Part shown: piece after piece, positions 34,844 through 48,000 of the stretch
Layout of the letters: each line of letters opens with the position of its first letter
Numbering within the stretch: the first letter of the stretch is position 1
Source: Trichaptum fuscoviolaceum
Taxonomy: Eukaryota; Basidiomycota; Agaricomycetes; Hymenochaetales; Trichaptaceae
Reading direction: 5' to 3'
Length of the DNA stretch: 64,000 bases
NCBI GenBank assembly: GCA_910574455.1
Contig: CAJSYZ010000005.1
Coordinates: 248,001 to 312,000 of the forward strand
The notes under the pieces: generated by a model
The model's database searches: none
What the model was told of the DNA's origin: nothing
What the model saw: only the letters and a program-made list of their open reading frames with translations
Position numbers and translations under genes: made by a program

Positions 34844-36445
34844 CTATAGCTCGAGGGTACAATCTATGCTAGCGCTGTTACAAAGACACAGCAATGATTC
34901 CTCGAATTCTTGAATTTGATTGCGTATATTCTGTGCCTCCTGCTCGCGTGTTACGTCGTATACGTAATCCCAGTAGTAAAAGCGTCGTTCAGCAAGTAAT
35001 GAAAATGCCTTCAGCTCAGGGAATCGACTGGAGGAAAATAGCTCCAGGATACACTTCATCCAACCAGTAAGTGCCTCAGTCTCCATCCATCTTACATTCG
35101 TGACCCGTAAGTTAAGGCTCCTGATAGTCATGGGTATGAGGGATAAAGCGTTCACGGTGAAGAGCATATCTGTATTGAGCGTGATGTTCTCGAGGTTAGA
35201 GGAGTATGGGACAATCCATTTCAACCATTGGAATGTTTGATCATTATCGCAGTCAATGCGCAGGGAGCGGAGCTGATTGAAGGAAGCAGCACATTGAGTA
35301 GGAGGGAACACTCGTGCCGTGATCTGTTCGAAATCAGGGTCGGGGAGGTAGTATCTACAGAAGATATGCAACGACTCGAGGTAAGGTTTCGAGAGGGTAG
35401 ATAGTATACGCAGCGTTTCCAAGTCGTTTTCGAGAGAAGAGAAAGCACGTATGATCGTTAGGCTACGCAAGCGCAAGAGACCCGTTCTTTGCAACGGTTT
35501 TCCTCTGCTTGCGTCAGAGAACCTCGCCCCTCTTATATCCAAAGTTATGAGATGCTGTAAATTTTTGGAGTCTTCCGCAACAGTGTCGAGAATAAATGGT
35601 TCGTCTTCGTCTTCCACGTAAAGCTTGACGTCCTCAAGATATGTGTTTCGTCGAAGCAACTCCCTTATCGTGAGATTAGCCCGCTTGGTAAAGAATAAGG
35701 CAAAGCTTTGGATCCAGATGCTTCTGAGATTTGTGAACCCCACAAGAATGCGGTGCAAGGTTTCGAACCACTGTAGGTACTCCTCCCGGAGATTATAAGA
35801 GAAGTGATATTCATCATATTCTGCCTCGTCATCCATGCCGCAGTACAGATGAAGAGCGGCGACAGTCGTCCAAGGACCAAAGTTTGATGTCCGTACTGGG
35901 AAGTACATTTCTTTTGCAGGTTTATTGACAAACAGAATCCGACCAAGTGCTTTCTGAGAAGGAATGGTCCAAGATCGATGAACAAGGCTCATTTCCTTTA
36001 GGACCCGGTCCTCGTATATATCCCCTGATTTATACACCAACTCCTTATCGAGGCCCCTTTCAAAGCTAGACCATATCGCGGCCAAACGCTCAGCATGGAG
36101 GATGTCCAAAACTTCGTGCAAAACGAACTCGGGAAAGCCAGCCTGCTCGATTCGACCATCTTCACCGAGAGACCTTTGGTGCACGACCGCCAACCTATCC
36201 TTTAACCGACTCTCCTCCACAACTTCAACCACGTTTATCGACTCGCGCAGTTTCACTTGTTTGGCGTCAAAGTCCGGACGAGTGATTACGGAGAGGACGA
36301 GGTCCATGATGTGGCACGGGACGTTATGGGACAACTGAAGGTTTGCGATCATGGCATCGGACTGTGATGGATATGACACATAAGTGGACTTTGCCTCGTT
36401 GGAACTTCGAGAGTCATTTAACGGTTGTTGTGTGTCCAGAGACAT
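34844..36445 (-). CDS. F-box-like/leucine-rich family protein, member B
   Basis: 533 aa, intronless, start at 36445 (MSLDTQQPLNDSRSSNEA). It shares with member A the blocks YPSQSDAMIANLQLSHNVPC, VEVVEESRLKDRLAVVH, EFVLHEVLDILHAERLAAI and MSLVHRSWTIPSQKALGRIL. The rest is a leucine-rich repeat-like region. It lies downstream of the intact GT90 gene on the same strand, a pairing repeated in inverted form at 54-60 kb. Role as for member A: possible SCF adaptor, inferred only. Confidence 0.8.
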   Translation of the reverse strand: MSLDTQQPLNDSRSSNEAKSTYVSYPSQSDAMIANLQLSHNVPCHIMDLVLSVITRPDFDAKQVKLRESINVVEVVEESRLKDRLAVVHQRSLGEDGRIEQAGFPEFVLHEVLDILHAERLAAIWSSFERGLDKELVYKSGDIYEDRVLKEMSLVHRSWTIPSQKALGRILFVNKPAKEMYFPVRTSNFGPWTTVAALHLYCGMDDEAEYDEYHFSYNLREEYLQWFETLHRILVGFTNLRSIWIQSFALFFTKRANLTIRELLRRNTYLEDVKLYVEDEDEPFILDTVAEDSKNLQHLITLDIRGARFSDASRGKPLQRTGLLRLRSLTIIRAFSSLENDLETLRILSTLSKPYLESLHIFCRYYLPDPDFEQITARVFPPTQCAASFNQLRSLRIDCDNDQTFQWLKWIVPYSSNLENITLNTDMLFTVNALSLIPMTIRSLNLRVTNVRWMETEALTGWMKCILELFSSSRFPELKAFSLLAERRFYYWDYVYDVTREQEAQNIRNQIQEFEESLLCLCNSASIDCTLEL

Positions 36446-37257
36446 ATCTGCAGGAAAGTTGATGTTGTAGACGGTAGTAGGAATCGGTGCACCTTAATGA
36501 GTCGTATGTTATGATTTGTTTGTCACGGTGTCATTCCGCGACTTCAACTCCGAGTCCGTGCTTCTGGACTTCATTTACTTAACTAATGAACCAGACAGAG
36601 TAAGATAACTGATATACAATCTACATGGAGTACTTTCTACATGCATCAAAGAACAATTCTCAATTCTCTGACCGTTGACGTGACATATGAGTAGCTCGTG
36701 CAACATAGTACCGTCATGCTTATCATTATATTCTAACCCTTGAGGGATACCCTACATAGCCTGCATACACCAGACATCAAGTGTTTGTGCATCCCGCCTT
36801 TCCACCAGCACAACGTTTCATGGCTTGCGCAGGTCCCTCTCCCATCGCCATCACGCAAACAGACACGCGTCCTCTATTATAATAGCTGAGCTATATAAAC
36901 CAGCTCCATCATCTGCACATTCCATTATATCGATTGACTTCTTGCAGTCGAGCGTCCTTTGGACATCCTCTATTCCCAGCTCATCTTCCACTGATTTGTT
37001 TGTCGCGAGTAGTGAAGTTGCACACTGAGTTTGGAAAATGTCTTTAGTTAGTTATTTCAAGACATACTAATAGAGGGCAACAGCAGTGCTTACCAGGATC
37101 CCGAAATCACTCTGTACCTCTCAAAATAGATCGTGTCGCAATCATGAATTATGGAGATGAGAGAGGAGTACTGTACATAATTGGATATACATACATGTGT
37201 GTAACATATCAGTGCGCAACTCTAGTCCATCGTCTTCAGCAGTTACAAACAGCAGAA
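36446..37257. other. Intergenic region between GT90 gene and member B
   Basis: The 3' flank of the GT90 gene (about 37080-37250) is still recognisable, inverted, next to the decayed copy at 56380-56540 (shared CATGATTGCGACACGAT). The TATA-like GCTATATAAAC at about 36890 lies on the plus strand, and I found no gene that would use it. Confidence 0.45.
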
Positions 37258-39546
37258 TTATGTTTTCTCCACTCCGCCAGGATGATAACCCATGCTTTCT
37301 CTATCATCAGCCCATAGCCGCGCCCACTCTAGAGCAAGACGATATACGTAGACTAGAGTTGCAAAAGGGTTGGATTAGACACGATTAAAATTTGTCAGAA
37401 CGCTATTTGCAGACTTACCTTCCATATCAACTGGGCGACCCATGGTCTTCTTCCACGTCCTCCCCGCACGTGCAATGCGGCGCAGTAAGATCTGGTTGTC
37501 TTTCAGCGTCTGGTCGTCACTCGAGGCTGAAAGTTTGTTAGCAGCTTCAAGCATCGACGGTGTCGGTCCGGAGAAGAACGCAAAGATATTATAGATCTCA
37601 TCGTAGTTCTGCGAGAGCGGGATATAATGCAGCCTAGACGCTTGTCAACTGAAATGTATCAAATCCAATCATCCGAGCCGACGCTCACCAAGGTTGTAAC
37701 CAGTCCGAACAGAATTCCTCATAGACAGTCGCCTTCAAGGGCACGCTATCAGACGCTAGGAACGCGAAGAAGCGCCCAGAGTAGCCCATCCCATCAACAT
37801 CAACAAGGTATTTGTATTGCCAGTGATGCCCAAGCGGCACTGATTTGGCGAAGCGGTGGTCTTTGCGTAGGGCGGCGCGCCCGCCTGGGTAGTTGTCACG
37901 CCCAAGATGCTTTACGAACGCGACGTCCATGATCTCTTCATTCAGCTTCTCGATCGGCACCTGCGCCATCGCGTACGCCTCGGACGACGCTCTGTTCCGT
38001 GGCAGTGGGAACACAATCGTCCGGTTTTCTGTGCTCTTCGAGCTCGCCATGCGTACAAATCTAAGACATTTCCGCTGATAAGAAATCATTGACATGACAG
38101 ATGAGTGAGAACAAAATACCTGTGGCGTTGATATTGGGCGGTAAACCCGGCGGGTGAGTTACCGCCACCCGTTGTTGCTCCACGCCAGAACACAACGTCC
38201 GATTTGTTCTCCCATGCCACCTCCATGGCATCCGTTTCCTTTCCCCTCAGATTGAGCGTATCCCATCCATAAGAATACGAGGGAGTAGCCTGATGATAGT
38301 AATGACTGGGAATACGGATGTCTGCGTATCCTTGCGCTTTCGCCGGGGAGAAGACCGGGTAGAGAACGGAGATCGTGCGCCAGTCGGAGAAGAAGTGGCC
38401 CTGCTGGTAGTGCGTCGAGGGGTGCTCGCAGAAGTCGAACTTGTCATCGACGCGCTCAGCGAATGTCACGTCGTCGGTGGAGGAAGAGGAAGGGCTTTGA
38501 CCGACGAAGCTTTGGGCCAGCGACTGAAAGTGGTTTGTCACTCGAAGCGCCTGATTGTGGTTCTTGATCGACGCAAAATGCTTCCGGGCTTTTGAGTTTG
38601 GAGGACAAGTGCGCCGCCACTGTTCCCAGACGTTTCCTTGACCCCGCCAATCTGCTGTGAAGTTTTTGCCCAGAACCGCTTCAATTCCGCCTGAGCAGAA
38701 TCATCGTTAGTGAACCGAATAGCACGCAAAAGATAGCCGCCCACCAGACGTGTCCTGCGCAGAAAGCTCTGGGTACTCCTTGTGCTCCCATGGTACAAGG
38801 ATGCGTCCTTCGGCTTTTCCGTTGATTGGAAAGTCCATGTCTGGGAGCTGCACACAGTTCGGATAAATCATTAAAAATGCGTAAATTGAAAATCTCACCT
38901 TATCCCCAACCTTTTCAATCATCCGTCTGAAACCGTGTGCACGTGCACTGACCTCTCTGTCCTGACCGATGTTGTTCGCAAGCCTTAGAGTTGTGACGGT
39001 GCCATTCCTGACCCGTACAAGATTAATGGACGGGAGATGTCCGACCTGGGCTAGTGGTAAGATAGATTGAAACAAAAGCTATGGCAAGCTTACCTGATCT
39101 ACCCGTCTTCGCATTTCATCGCCCGAGAAGGCCCAAAATGGAGTGAGATCCTCGTTGATCGCATCAAATTCGTCGATGAGCTTGAAATTCTTTGCACGAG
39201 CAAAGCTGTACCACTCGTCAAAGCCCTTTGGTGGGTCACGGCTGTATCGCCTCTTGTATTCCTCGACGGCCTCTTCGAGTGTCTTGCTCTGCCTAGCTAA
39301 CATGCTCCGAAATTTGTCCTCCGCATCGGCCATGAGAGACGGGATAGGATGGTCTGACACCTGCTGGCCAGGCACGATAGAGGTTCGAAGAATGCCTGAC
39401 CCCGCATGAGGAACTGGGTACGGTGACTTCCTCTGGGCCGCGTAGATACCGACTTGGAAGAATACGACAAGAACAGAGATGTGGAAGAGCAGGCCTTGCC
39501 ATCGAGAATGCGGGGTTGCAGACTGCATCGACGACTTTTCGGACAT
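37258..39546 (-). CDS. CAP10-like glycosyltransferase, family GT90, intact copy
   Basis: Seven exons: 39546-39094, 39045-38899, 38847-38745, 38690-38120, 38060-37689, 37633-37419, 37352-37258. They sum to 652 codons (651 aa). One hydrophobic segment (LLFHISVLVVFF, about residues 18-35) makes it a likely type II Golgi membrane protein. The lumenal part has DWRGQGNVWEQW, VVFWRGATTGG (about residue 400) and VDVDGMGYSGRF (about 510), the hallmark region of CAP10/Rumi-type transferases that add xylose or glucose to glycans. Basidiomycete members such as Cryptococcus CAP10 take part in capsule or cell-wall glycan synthesis; the substrate here is unknown. The intron donor after exon 3 (GTGGGC) is weak but keeps the frame. 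Confidence 0.88.
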
Positions 39547-42500
39547 AATGGTCGATGTTCAAGAAACGAGGGCGCCAAGGGGTAGATGGAACTGGGTCCG
39601 TGTAGGTTGCGATTAGCTTCATGGTTGATGATGAGCGCCGCCCATAAGGCAATCAGTTTCGCCTGCTGATTCCGCTTCTGCCAGGTCAGAGTGTTATAGA
39701 TGACGACTGTTCGGATCGTTCTCGCTCTCTAATGCCGCTAGACCCGAGAAAGCGAAAAGTGGGCGTCAGCGCCTGACCACAAGTATACCATATAGTTCCG
39801 GACCTGGATTGTGGCAGTGACCCCACGAGGCCGTATTTCGGAAATTTTACAAAATATAAAACAGAATGTACTCACCCAGTGCAAAATGATAAGTGTAATC
39901 TGCCATTAACAAGGTTCTAGAAACGAAACGTAACTTGAAAGAGGCTGGAGAGCGATCACCGCGCAGTACCGCTCGCGGAGGGACTTGACATACTGAGAAA
40001 GCATCCGAACGCCTCGATGACTCAAGTGATCGAAATAGACACGATAATTCCTGAGCTCTACACTTCAGCTGGACTTGCCGATGATGGTGGTCATAGCTCA
40101 AGGTTGAGAGAAGAAATTTGAGATCTTGAAGTGAACTCGACGTCTAAGAAAACTACAACCTGCCCTAAACTATTACTAGTAATCAGTGTTTTCGTGACTG
40201 GCGCCGAACTTGAAGCTGAGCACGAAGAGAAAATTAGATCTAATTACGACAAAGTTCTGAAAGCGGGGATTGTACATAGACAATACTGATAATGGTGCTT
40301 ATGGAATCTCTTCCTCGGAATATAGCTTAGTAGAAGGATTGTTTCACTGCACTGCACACGGGGAGTTGGGACATCAAATGGAAAGTGACAAGCTCATTTA
40401 GTAATTCCCGTCAAAAGTGGGAGATACTGAGTTTTCTGAGCCCATATCTTCCACGTCAAGAGAATGTTGACTCTGGCTAGAATACCTTCTTTGCTTTCCT
40501 TTCTCCGCACGATTTCCGTTGATAGAAGCATTCATTCTGCGGTTTCACTTCCCCGACCGAAATTTCGAGAATGGGGCAAATATGTTCCGGGACAAGATGG
40601 AAGCCATTGCCAAAAGCGAGGGGTTTCTACTCTGTCTTGAATTCAAGTACATTAGATGACAACTAGATCATTGTACGTAAAATATTATATACATGTCGAA
40701 TATCTACATAGCAAATATGCAATTGTGTTCATCTCTGAACATGTGCGATACTATGTGTATCAACTATTGCTGGTTACACATAGCTATACATAGTTGATAG
40801 GCTAAAGGATTATTTGCTCGTCTACTCCCTCCTTGAGATCGATTATTCAACTTGATAAATTCCAGATTTCACAGTATATTTCTTACTAGGTCGAAGATTG
40901 GAAATCGGCCGTGAGTTCACGCAATACAATGATCAATGCCAGCCGGTACGACATAGCACACGGTGTTTGACATAGCCACAGACTTCGGATGGACGTACTT
41001 AAACGGCGCTGGAGGTAGGCTAACGTCTAACAATACCGACTGTGATTGTTCTTGAAGCAGGTTGGGATTATCGGGGATCAAGCGACAAAGCTGACTACGC
41101 GGGCGCACATAGCAACAGGCGTTGTTACATCCTTTACTGGCGGGAGAACAACTCAGACTTCAAGTTGGCTACGTCCGGCCGGTTGCATCACGATTTTGAT
41201 GATTTTGATTTTGATTCTGGGTTCCGGGACCCAGAGTCTCAGGCTATGGCACTGCAGACAGATGAAGTGATAGGTCCGGTGGTTTAGATCAAAGCATCTG
41301 GCCTTGGGCCTCGCTTGGCCCCGTTATTTAGAGGTAACGGGAACGAATCAGGGAGGATCGATCTGGCGGGAGGTCATCCGGCCGGACCGACCCGAAGGCA
41401 AAGATCTAGCTGTCTGAACTCTTTCGGAAGCTTTTCCTGGACTCGCGTTTGTGCTTGTGTTCATATACCTCGGCGCCCACGTCATACCCGCAGTAAGCCG
41501 TGCGGCACAGTACAGTGCGCATGATTTTCGTGGCCACTGTAATGAGATACATTGAAATAAATGGCCTGGCATGAACGTGCGGGGTAGCTCATGTGCCTGG
41601 GAGGAACGGATATTAATACGCGTACGTGGACGAGTTCCGGACCTTGGAGGTTGCGATGGCGTCAGGTCACCAGTCTGAAGCCAGCCATTTCGAAACGAAT
41701 CTACATAGTTGTGAAGATGTTCGGAAAATGGGTGGGAGGTATCTTCGGCGCTCGGCGCTATGCTAGAGCTCGGATTGAAGGGAGACTAGACTTACACTTG
41801 GCTTGTGCTACGGAGCCCTCCCAGCTTCCGAGGATCGCTGCGTATTCACCGACAGCCATCAACGCAACAAATTCGTCGCGCATCGGCGGACAAATGAAGG
41901 AAGCATTGATGGATGGGCTGCGAGGATTTCGGATATGTGGGCCCGACGAACGTGTCGCCTAGACCCAAGAGCGATTAGACTCTGCGACGATCCTGTGAAG
42001 CGATGATGCAAACGAGCGAGTTTAGTTTAGCTCACAAAACGAGCAGGGAACAAAATTGGTGTGTTCAGGTCCATAGGCCATACAAAATACAATCCAAGGC
42101 GCAATTGATCCTCTTCCCTTCTTGAAGAACAGTGTTCGGGTTTATCTGTTGCCTTTAAGCCGAGCTACTATTCTTCATCCCCTGCACTCCTCGCGCACGC
42201 CGGGGAGAGAAAGGCGATTGCGCAGACTCGGTAAGGCCTTATCGCTGTACGTATGTATCCCGCAAACGCCGATTGCGAATAGACGTACCAGGAGAAACGC
42301 CCGAGGCAGATAGAGAGCCGTCTTCGGGTGATAAATTGCGGAAGGGATGCTCTTGTGGTCACTCCTTTGAGCAATGCGGAGGAAGAGAGGTTGGCGGGGA
42401 GCGAGGAGAGATAGGCGTCCAGTCCATTTCAAATTCGCTTTGTCGTCATGACGCATTGACAATCAGGGAACACGCATGAAAAGGAGTGCGTTTTCTATGA

Positions 42501-43329
42501 GAGGAACACGCACCAACATATGGACGACGAGGTTCGACATACGTTTGATTTGTTATCACCAGAAAAGAACATATGGCACTGCCGGGTTCTGAAGAGCAGT
42601 TTTGTCGGAATCCAATTTCCTCCGTGTGGCGTGAAATACATATCGATCTTGTTTTGCACTGAAAAAAAGGATGAAATGAAATGACAAAAACACAAAACAG
42701 AGGAGGACGAATGGACGATGACCTATTGTAGAAAGTTCAGAAAAGGATGGCAATGCGCCACTTCAAGTTTCACGATTTTTTTGTTAGACTCGGACCCTGA
42801 TTAACCTTGAGAATGCTCACGTGCTGACTTCAGTCACTTCCAATGTATAGACACCCAATATAATGACAACAACACTTTACTTGTAAGTCGTCATTTTGAG
42901 ATCTATTTAAAAAGCGAAACGATTAGAATTAGTATGCCGATGGAATGTATAATACTTACATCTCGGCACTCGGCAGTATTAGATTCCGGGCTTCCTCATA
43001 AAGACATCCAGGGTCCTAACAAGAAAATTTGCGAAAGGTGGCACACTGCCACCCTAGTTTCTGAACTTGCTGCAGGATTTTCAGCCTGAGACCAGTGCGC
43101 CTAACTGTTCGGCTGGCAGATGGGCGAGACCGCAACGGCGACTGAGACAGCAGCTAGGCGCCATCGACGTGTACTTAAACCTCTCCTTCTCCCATCACCA
43201 CCTATTGCTTTGCATTTCGTTATCTTTATTCACATACTCCAGGAAGCCGCTGCGCAGCTCAGCTGGTCATTGTCGGACAGCCTTTAACTTTTCATCTCTC
43301 TCTCCGGATCTTGCACAACAAACGCAACC
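39547..43329. other. Gene-poor region of about 3.8 kb
   Basis: I see no gene with splice or domain support. The largest frames (41042-41287, 41591-41962, 42122-42479) have no recognisable protein features. The upstream promoters of the GT90 gene (left side) and of the guanylyltransferase gene (right side) should lie here. Confidence 0.5.
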
Positions 43330-45060
43330 ATGTCTTACTCGCCACTCGGCCTCAACACGTCGCCAAAGTCGACGTTGGCGCGCCCGCCGCCAACGGTGCC
43401 CATGAACGTCGAGGCGATGTTTTCGAAGATCATGGAGGTTGTCACAAAGTCGGTGAGAGTGAATTTTACTTCTTACTCTGTGTCCAACTTTGGCTGACGA
43501 TCGTGACCCTTCTACTGGCATTATTGATGGAATAAAGCACCAAGAGATCTCCGAATTAAGACAAGAGTGCAATGAGCTGCGTATGGCGAACCAGAATCTC
43601 GAGCGTTTGGTGAAAGAGTTCAACTTGGTGCGTTTCTTGCTCTTCTGCTGGATTTTGTACTTACGCGCCCGACAGCAAAATGGCTACCACGGGTACAGCA
43701 ACGGGTCGTATACGCCTGGCTTCTCCACACCGCCACACATGCCTTCGTCGCCAAAGATGCGGGCGCGCTCACCGTTCTTGACGCCGCCGGCGGTAACGTC
43801 GCTGACGATCCCGTCGTCGGTGTCCTTCACGCCCTCGCCTCTCGGCGACAACGCGCTCTGCGCCTTCCCGTTCTCTCAACGCGAAATTCCCGGCTTCTAC
43901 GTCGTCATCCCCGCCGGCGGCGCAGGCACCCGTCTCTGGCCGCTCTCGCGTGAAGACCACCCCAAGTTCCTCCTCGACGTCAACCTCACCGGGCGCTCCC
44001 TCATCCAGGCCACCTGGGACCGCCTCCTCCCCCTCACCTCCCCCGCCCGCACCACCATCGTCACAGGCCCGACCCACGGGCAGGCCATCCGCGCGCAGCT
44101 CCCCGACCTCCAGCCCGCGAACCTCTTCACTGAACCGGGCCCGAAGGACTCGATGGCCGCCATCGGGCTCGCCGCTGCCATCCTCGCGCGACGCGATCCC
44201 GCCGCCATCATCGGTTCCTTCGCCGCAGACCATATGATCTCGGGCGACGATGCGTTCCTCAGCGCTGTCGCCGAGGCCGTCGAGGTCGCACGCGGTGACT
44301 ACCTCGTCACCATCGGCATCGCGCCCTCGCACCCCGCCACGGGCTTCGGCTACGTGCGCCTCGGCGCGAAGCTCACGCTCGCGACCGCACCCAACGCGCG
44401 CCTTGTGTCGAGCTTCAAGGAGAAGCCCGACGCGCGCACCGCCGCGAACTATCTTGCAACGGGCTCGTACCGCTGGAACGCCGGCATGTTCGTCGTCCGT
44501 GCCGCTTTCCTCATGGACCTCCTCCGCGAGTACAAGCCAGAGCTCCACGCGGGCCTCGCGCGCATCGCAGAGCAGTGGGACGAAGGCGAGGACGAACGCA
44601 GGCGTGTGCTCGAGGAGGTGTGGCCTGGTCTCGAGAAGATCCCGATCGACAACGCTGTCGCGGAACCTGCAGCGGCGGAGGGCCGCGTTGCGGTCATTCC
44701 TGCGACGTTTGGCTGGGACGATGTCGGCGACTTCTCTAGCCTCGCTGAGATGTTGCCTGCAGAAGCGAACCAGCCGAAGGTTCTTGGCGACCACCAGCTC
44801 GGTAAGCACATTTATGCACTCTTGGAAAACCAATGTTACTCACACTCTTTTTCCTACTCTTATTTGCAGTCCTAACGGAGCAGGTTGCAGGGGGCATCGT
44901 GATCCCGCAATCAGGGCGGCTTGTCGCCTGCCTGGGCGTGGACGACCTCGTAATCGTTGACATGCCTGACGCGCTCATGATCACGACGCGCGCGCGCTCG
45001 CAGGAGGTGAAGCGCCTCGTGAAGAAGTGCCGTGACTCGGGCTGGAAGTCCGTCCTTTGA
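43330..45060 (+). CDS. Mannose-1-phosphate guanylyltransferase, bacterial (actinobacterial ManC-like) type
   Basis: Exons 43330-43452, 43538-43627, 43676-44801, 44870-45060; 509 aa. The enzyme makes GDP-mannose from mannose 1-phosphate and GTP for glycan synthesis. The nucleotide-binding signature PAGGAGTRLWPLSREDHPK is near residue 145. EPGPKDSMAAIGLAAAI, FGYVRLG, FKEKP, WNAGMFVV (near 338) and FGWDDVGDF follow in the family order. The length and motifs resemble actinobacterial ManC more than the usual fungal PSA1/VIG9 enzyme, from memory of both families. An N-terminal extension of about 140 residues with a coiled-coil exon (ISELRQECNELRMANQNLE) and a Ser/Pro-rich linker is not bacterial. 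GC-rich codon use stands out from the neighbours. Confidence 0.85.
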
Positions 45061-45689
45061 GCTCCGAGCTGTGGCTCTTTGCCTCGTTGTCGTATCAGAT
45101 AGTCCACCTGGATCCGTTGAATGGTTTTGCTCTGTTACTATTTCTCCGTTTTTCGTCGTCTTGGCAAATAAATAACTTATTGCTCAAACCACCACACCTC
45201 AGTCTTCTCCCTCCTCCCCCAGTCTCCTCCCTCCTCCCCCACTCTTATCTCCTAAAATCCTATCTCTCCCTATCCTTATCCTACATCCGAGGACATCTGA
45301 TCGTCGTATCATTTGAAGCTTTTCTTAATACCCCTCCCTCCCTATTCTTCGTATCTGGAATCTGAAATCACGGACTTACTTTCAAAAACACTTTTAGTAT
45401 TCAGTTATTTGAAATACCCTTCTTGTACACTATTTCTTTTAGGGCTTGGAATTTTGATGTTGAGTTGCATCCATCTTCTTAGACTTGGTGTGGATTTGAC
45501 CGATCTGAGTGATACTGCCGTCTGTAAGATGGTAGCTGAAATGAACTTGAGGACTGGGGCGAGCTGCTTCCTACTTCAAATTACTATCTTGACATCATAT
45601 CACTAGAGTACAGGCCAGGTATTCAAGAAACGGGAAACATATTAGCATGATGAGGAAACGATCTGTTCGAGTGCAATAAACTCCTGACT
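45061..45689. other. Convergent intergenic region
   Basis: This lies between the 3' ends of the guanylyltransferase and P450 genes. It contains pyrimidine-rich CTCCCTCCTCCCCCA tandem words at about 45206-45245. A terminator role is likely but not specific. Confidence 0.45.
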
Positions 45690-48000
45690 TCAAGCCTTGT
45701 TGACCAACTTGACGCGTAAAGGCAAATTGTCCGCCGGTTCTGAGAAGGAAAAGAAGGAAATTTGGTAAGCACAACGATCCACAACGTCATAAGGAAAAGA
45801 GAATAGAAGAGAATGGGTCAAACGAGGAAAAGAGGAAAGAACGCACTCATGGTGACCGCTGCGGTCGGGTGCGCGACCTGACCCTCGTACGCGGGCTCGA
45901 AAGCGAAGTGCGCAATTACAAGCGCGAGAACGGCTTTCATCTCGACGATCGCCATCGTGCGCCCGATGCAGTGGTGAGGGCCGTTGATAAACGACTGGAA
46001 CGTGTGCGCGCCCGCAGGGGGGTCTGTCCACCGTTCCGGGCGGAAGGCCTCAGCATCGGCGCCCCAGAAACCAGCGTGGGTGTTGATGACGCGAATAGGG
46101 ATATAGAGGAGCGTACCCTTCGGGACGAAGACACCCTCGATGTGGTCGCTCTTCCCCGCTTTGCGAATTGTCATCGGCACGGGCGGGTACACGCGCAGGC
46201 TCTCCATTCTGTGTACGAGGATTTTGTTTGGTGGGGTCGATGGATGGGTGCGTTATATAAGTGAGCTACGGGAAGCGGAAGGAGGGCATGCTTACACGAC
46301 GTGGTCGAGATACTCCATGCCTTTTAAGCTGCGGAAGTCAGGGTTCGGGTTCGCCTCGAGCACAGGTGTGACTTCTGCGCGCAGCTTCTGCTGGACATCA
46401 GGGTGTGTGGCAAGGAGCCAGAGTGTCTGGAACAAGCGTCAGCATTAAAGCACATCACTTCACTGAGACGAGCTGAATGTACACACCCACGCAAGACCAG
46501 AGGCAGTCGTTTCGTGGCCAGCACCGAGGAAAGTCAACTATAATATCCCAATTAAGAAGAATGCGTCGTAGAAGATGATAGTAAAGAAGAACGCACGACT
46601 TGCTCCATCATCATCGCATCGCTCATCCTATACCCGCCCTCCCCCGTGCCCTTCGCCTCACGCATGCGCGCCTGCACGACTAAGCTCATCACGTCCTTCT
46701 TGCCTTTCATCTCAGCGTCCCCCGCGATCGCGCGCGCCTCCCGCACCTTCTCCTGTAGCATCTCCGCCGACACGCATTTGATGCGGCGCATCGACGTCAG
46801 CACGGTCTCCAGCGGTGCGAACATCGAGGAGCGCGCGAGCCATGCGCGCCGCCGGTACAGCCAGTCCGAGCGCAGGAGGGGCACAATCCCCGGGACGGAC
46901 ATGATGGCGATGAAGCGCGCGAGATTCGCGCCACTCTGGAGGTTGATGAGGTCGTGGTACGCCTCGGCGAGCTCGTTTTGCGGGTTGTGCAGCGAATCGG
47001 TTTCGTACCCGAATGCGGTGAGGCATATGATGTCCAATGTGACTTTGCTCACTGCCGTGTTGAATAATTTTTAGTTTTATTTCGCTTTTGGATGGAAGAG
47101 AGAAACTTACTCCAATCATACATGAGGAACGTCTTTCCACCTTCTCCAGATCCTTCGAGCTCGGATTTCAAAATATCAACGAGGCTGAGTTCGTTGCAAC
47201 AAAGTCAAATATGTAAATCTTCAATCAATCAAAAAAATCCCACCCGTAGATCGGCTTATAGTACATATCAGTTTCTGTAGAAAAAATTAAGCCAAAATGT
47301 GTGTAAGCACTGTGCACCGAATACATACGCGCTGTAAGACTCGGAATCGAGAACGCCGGATTTAAGGCGCGTCGCATCAGACGGTGCTCATCTCCCGTGA
47401 CAGTCAACAAACCAAATCCAGCTGCCATCCCGAGGATGTTTCGCATGAAGTCCGGCTAGAAGTTATTTCTGGTTGGTGTTGTTGTCGATGGAAAGACAGG
47501 TATAGACCCACTCACTCGGGGATACTCCACCCAGTCCGAAACCAAGATCTTCTGCATGGCCGTCGGGCTCAAAAACATCATCCTCTCGATACCGAACGGG
47601 CCGACGGCGCGGACGACGGGCCCGTATTCCTTCGCCCATTGGCGTTGCAGGATGCCAGCCTCCGCGCGCATGATGTCCGGGAACTCGCCGAACAGAACGT
47701 ATTTGAACGACTTTGGCGATGTAGAGGGCCCGGGGGCTTTCCGCATTGGCGAGAGGTAGAAGGGCTTGAGGACGAGTTGGTGCACGATCTTGAGGATGGT
47801 GAGTGCTGTGGGTGGTGTCTGATGAGTTATTGGTGGATGAAGTAGACAACGTGTGACGTACAGGAGAGAACAATGGTGACTGTCTTTGCATCTAGCTTGA
47901 AGCCATTCGACAGTTCCTCCAAAACCCTCGAAGCATGCACAGAAACGTCTCCTAACGCCTGGTGTGCGCTTTGCAACAGTTCTGCTGGAGAGGGTGCCAT
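45690..48000 (-). CDS. Cytochrome P450 monooxygenase
   Basis: Ten exons: 48000-47862, 47805-47516, 47455-47329, 47274-47244, 47184-47111, 47051-46597, 46537-46487, 46426-46296, 46208-45847, 45739-45690. They sum to 570 codons (569 aa). An N-terminal hydrophobic anchor (VTIVLSSLTILKIV) suggests the ER membrane. The oxygen-binding I-helix is FLGAGHETT, the K-helix ExxR is ESLRVYPPV, PERF is FRPERW, and the haem loop is FINGPHHCIG with Cys near residue 513. The C-terminus KPADNLPLRV is typical of fungal P450s. The fourth exon has only 31 nt. The substrate cannot be told. The gene converges with the guanylyltransferase gene. Confidence 0.9.

Noticed and set aside
41042..42479. A series of short plus-strand frames
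   Set aside because: No splice continuity, no recognised domain and no codon pattern distinct from the surroundings.
43769..44833. Minus-strand open frame of 354 codons
   Set aside because: It is the antisense shadow of the guanylyltransferase exon; the GC-rich codons keep the opposite strand open and it shows no family motif.
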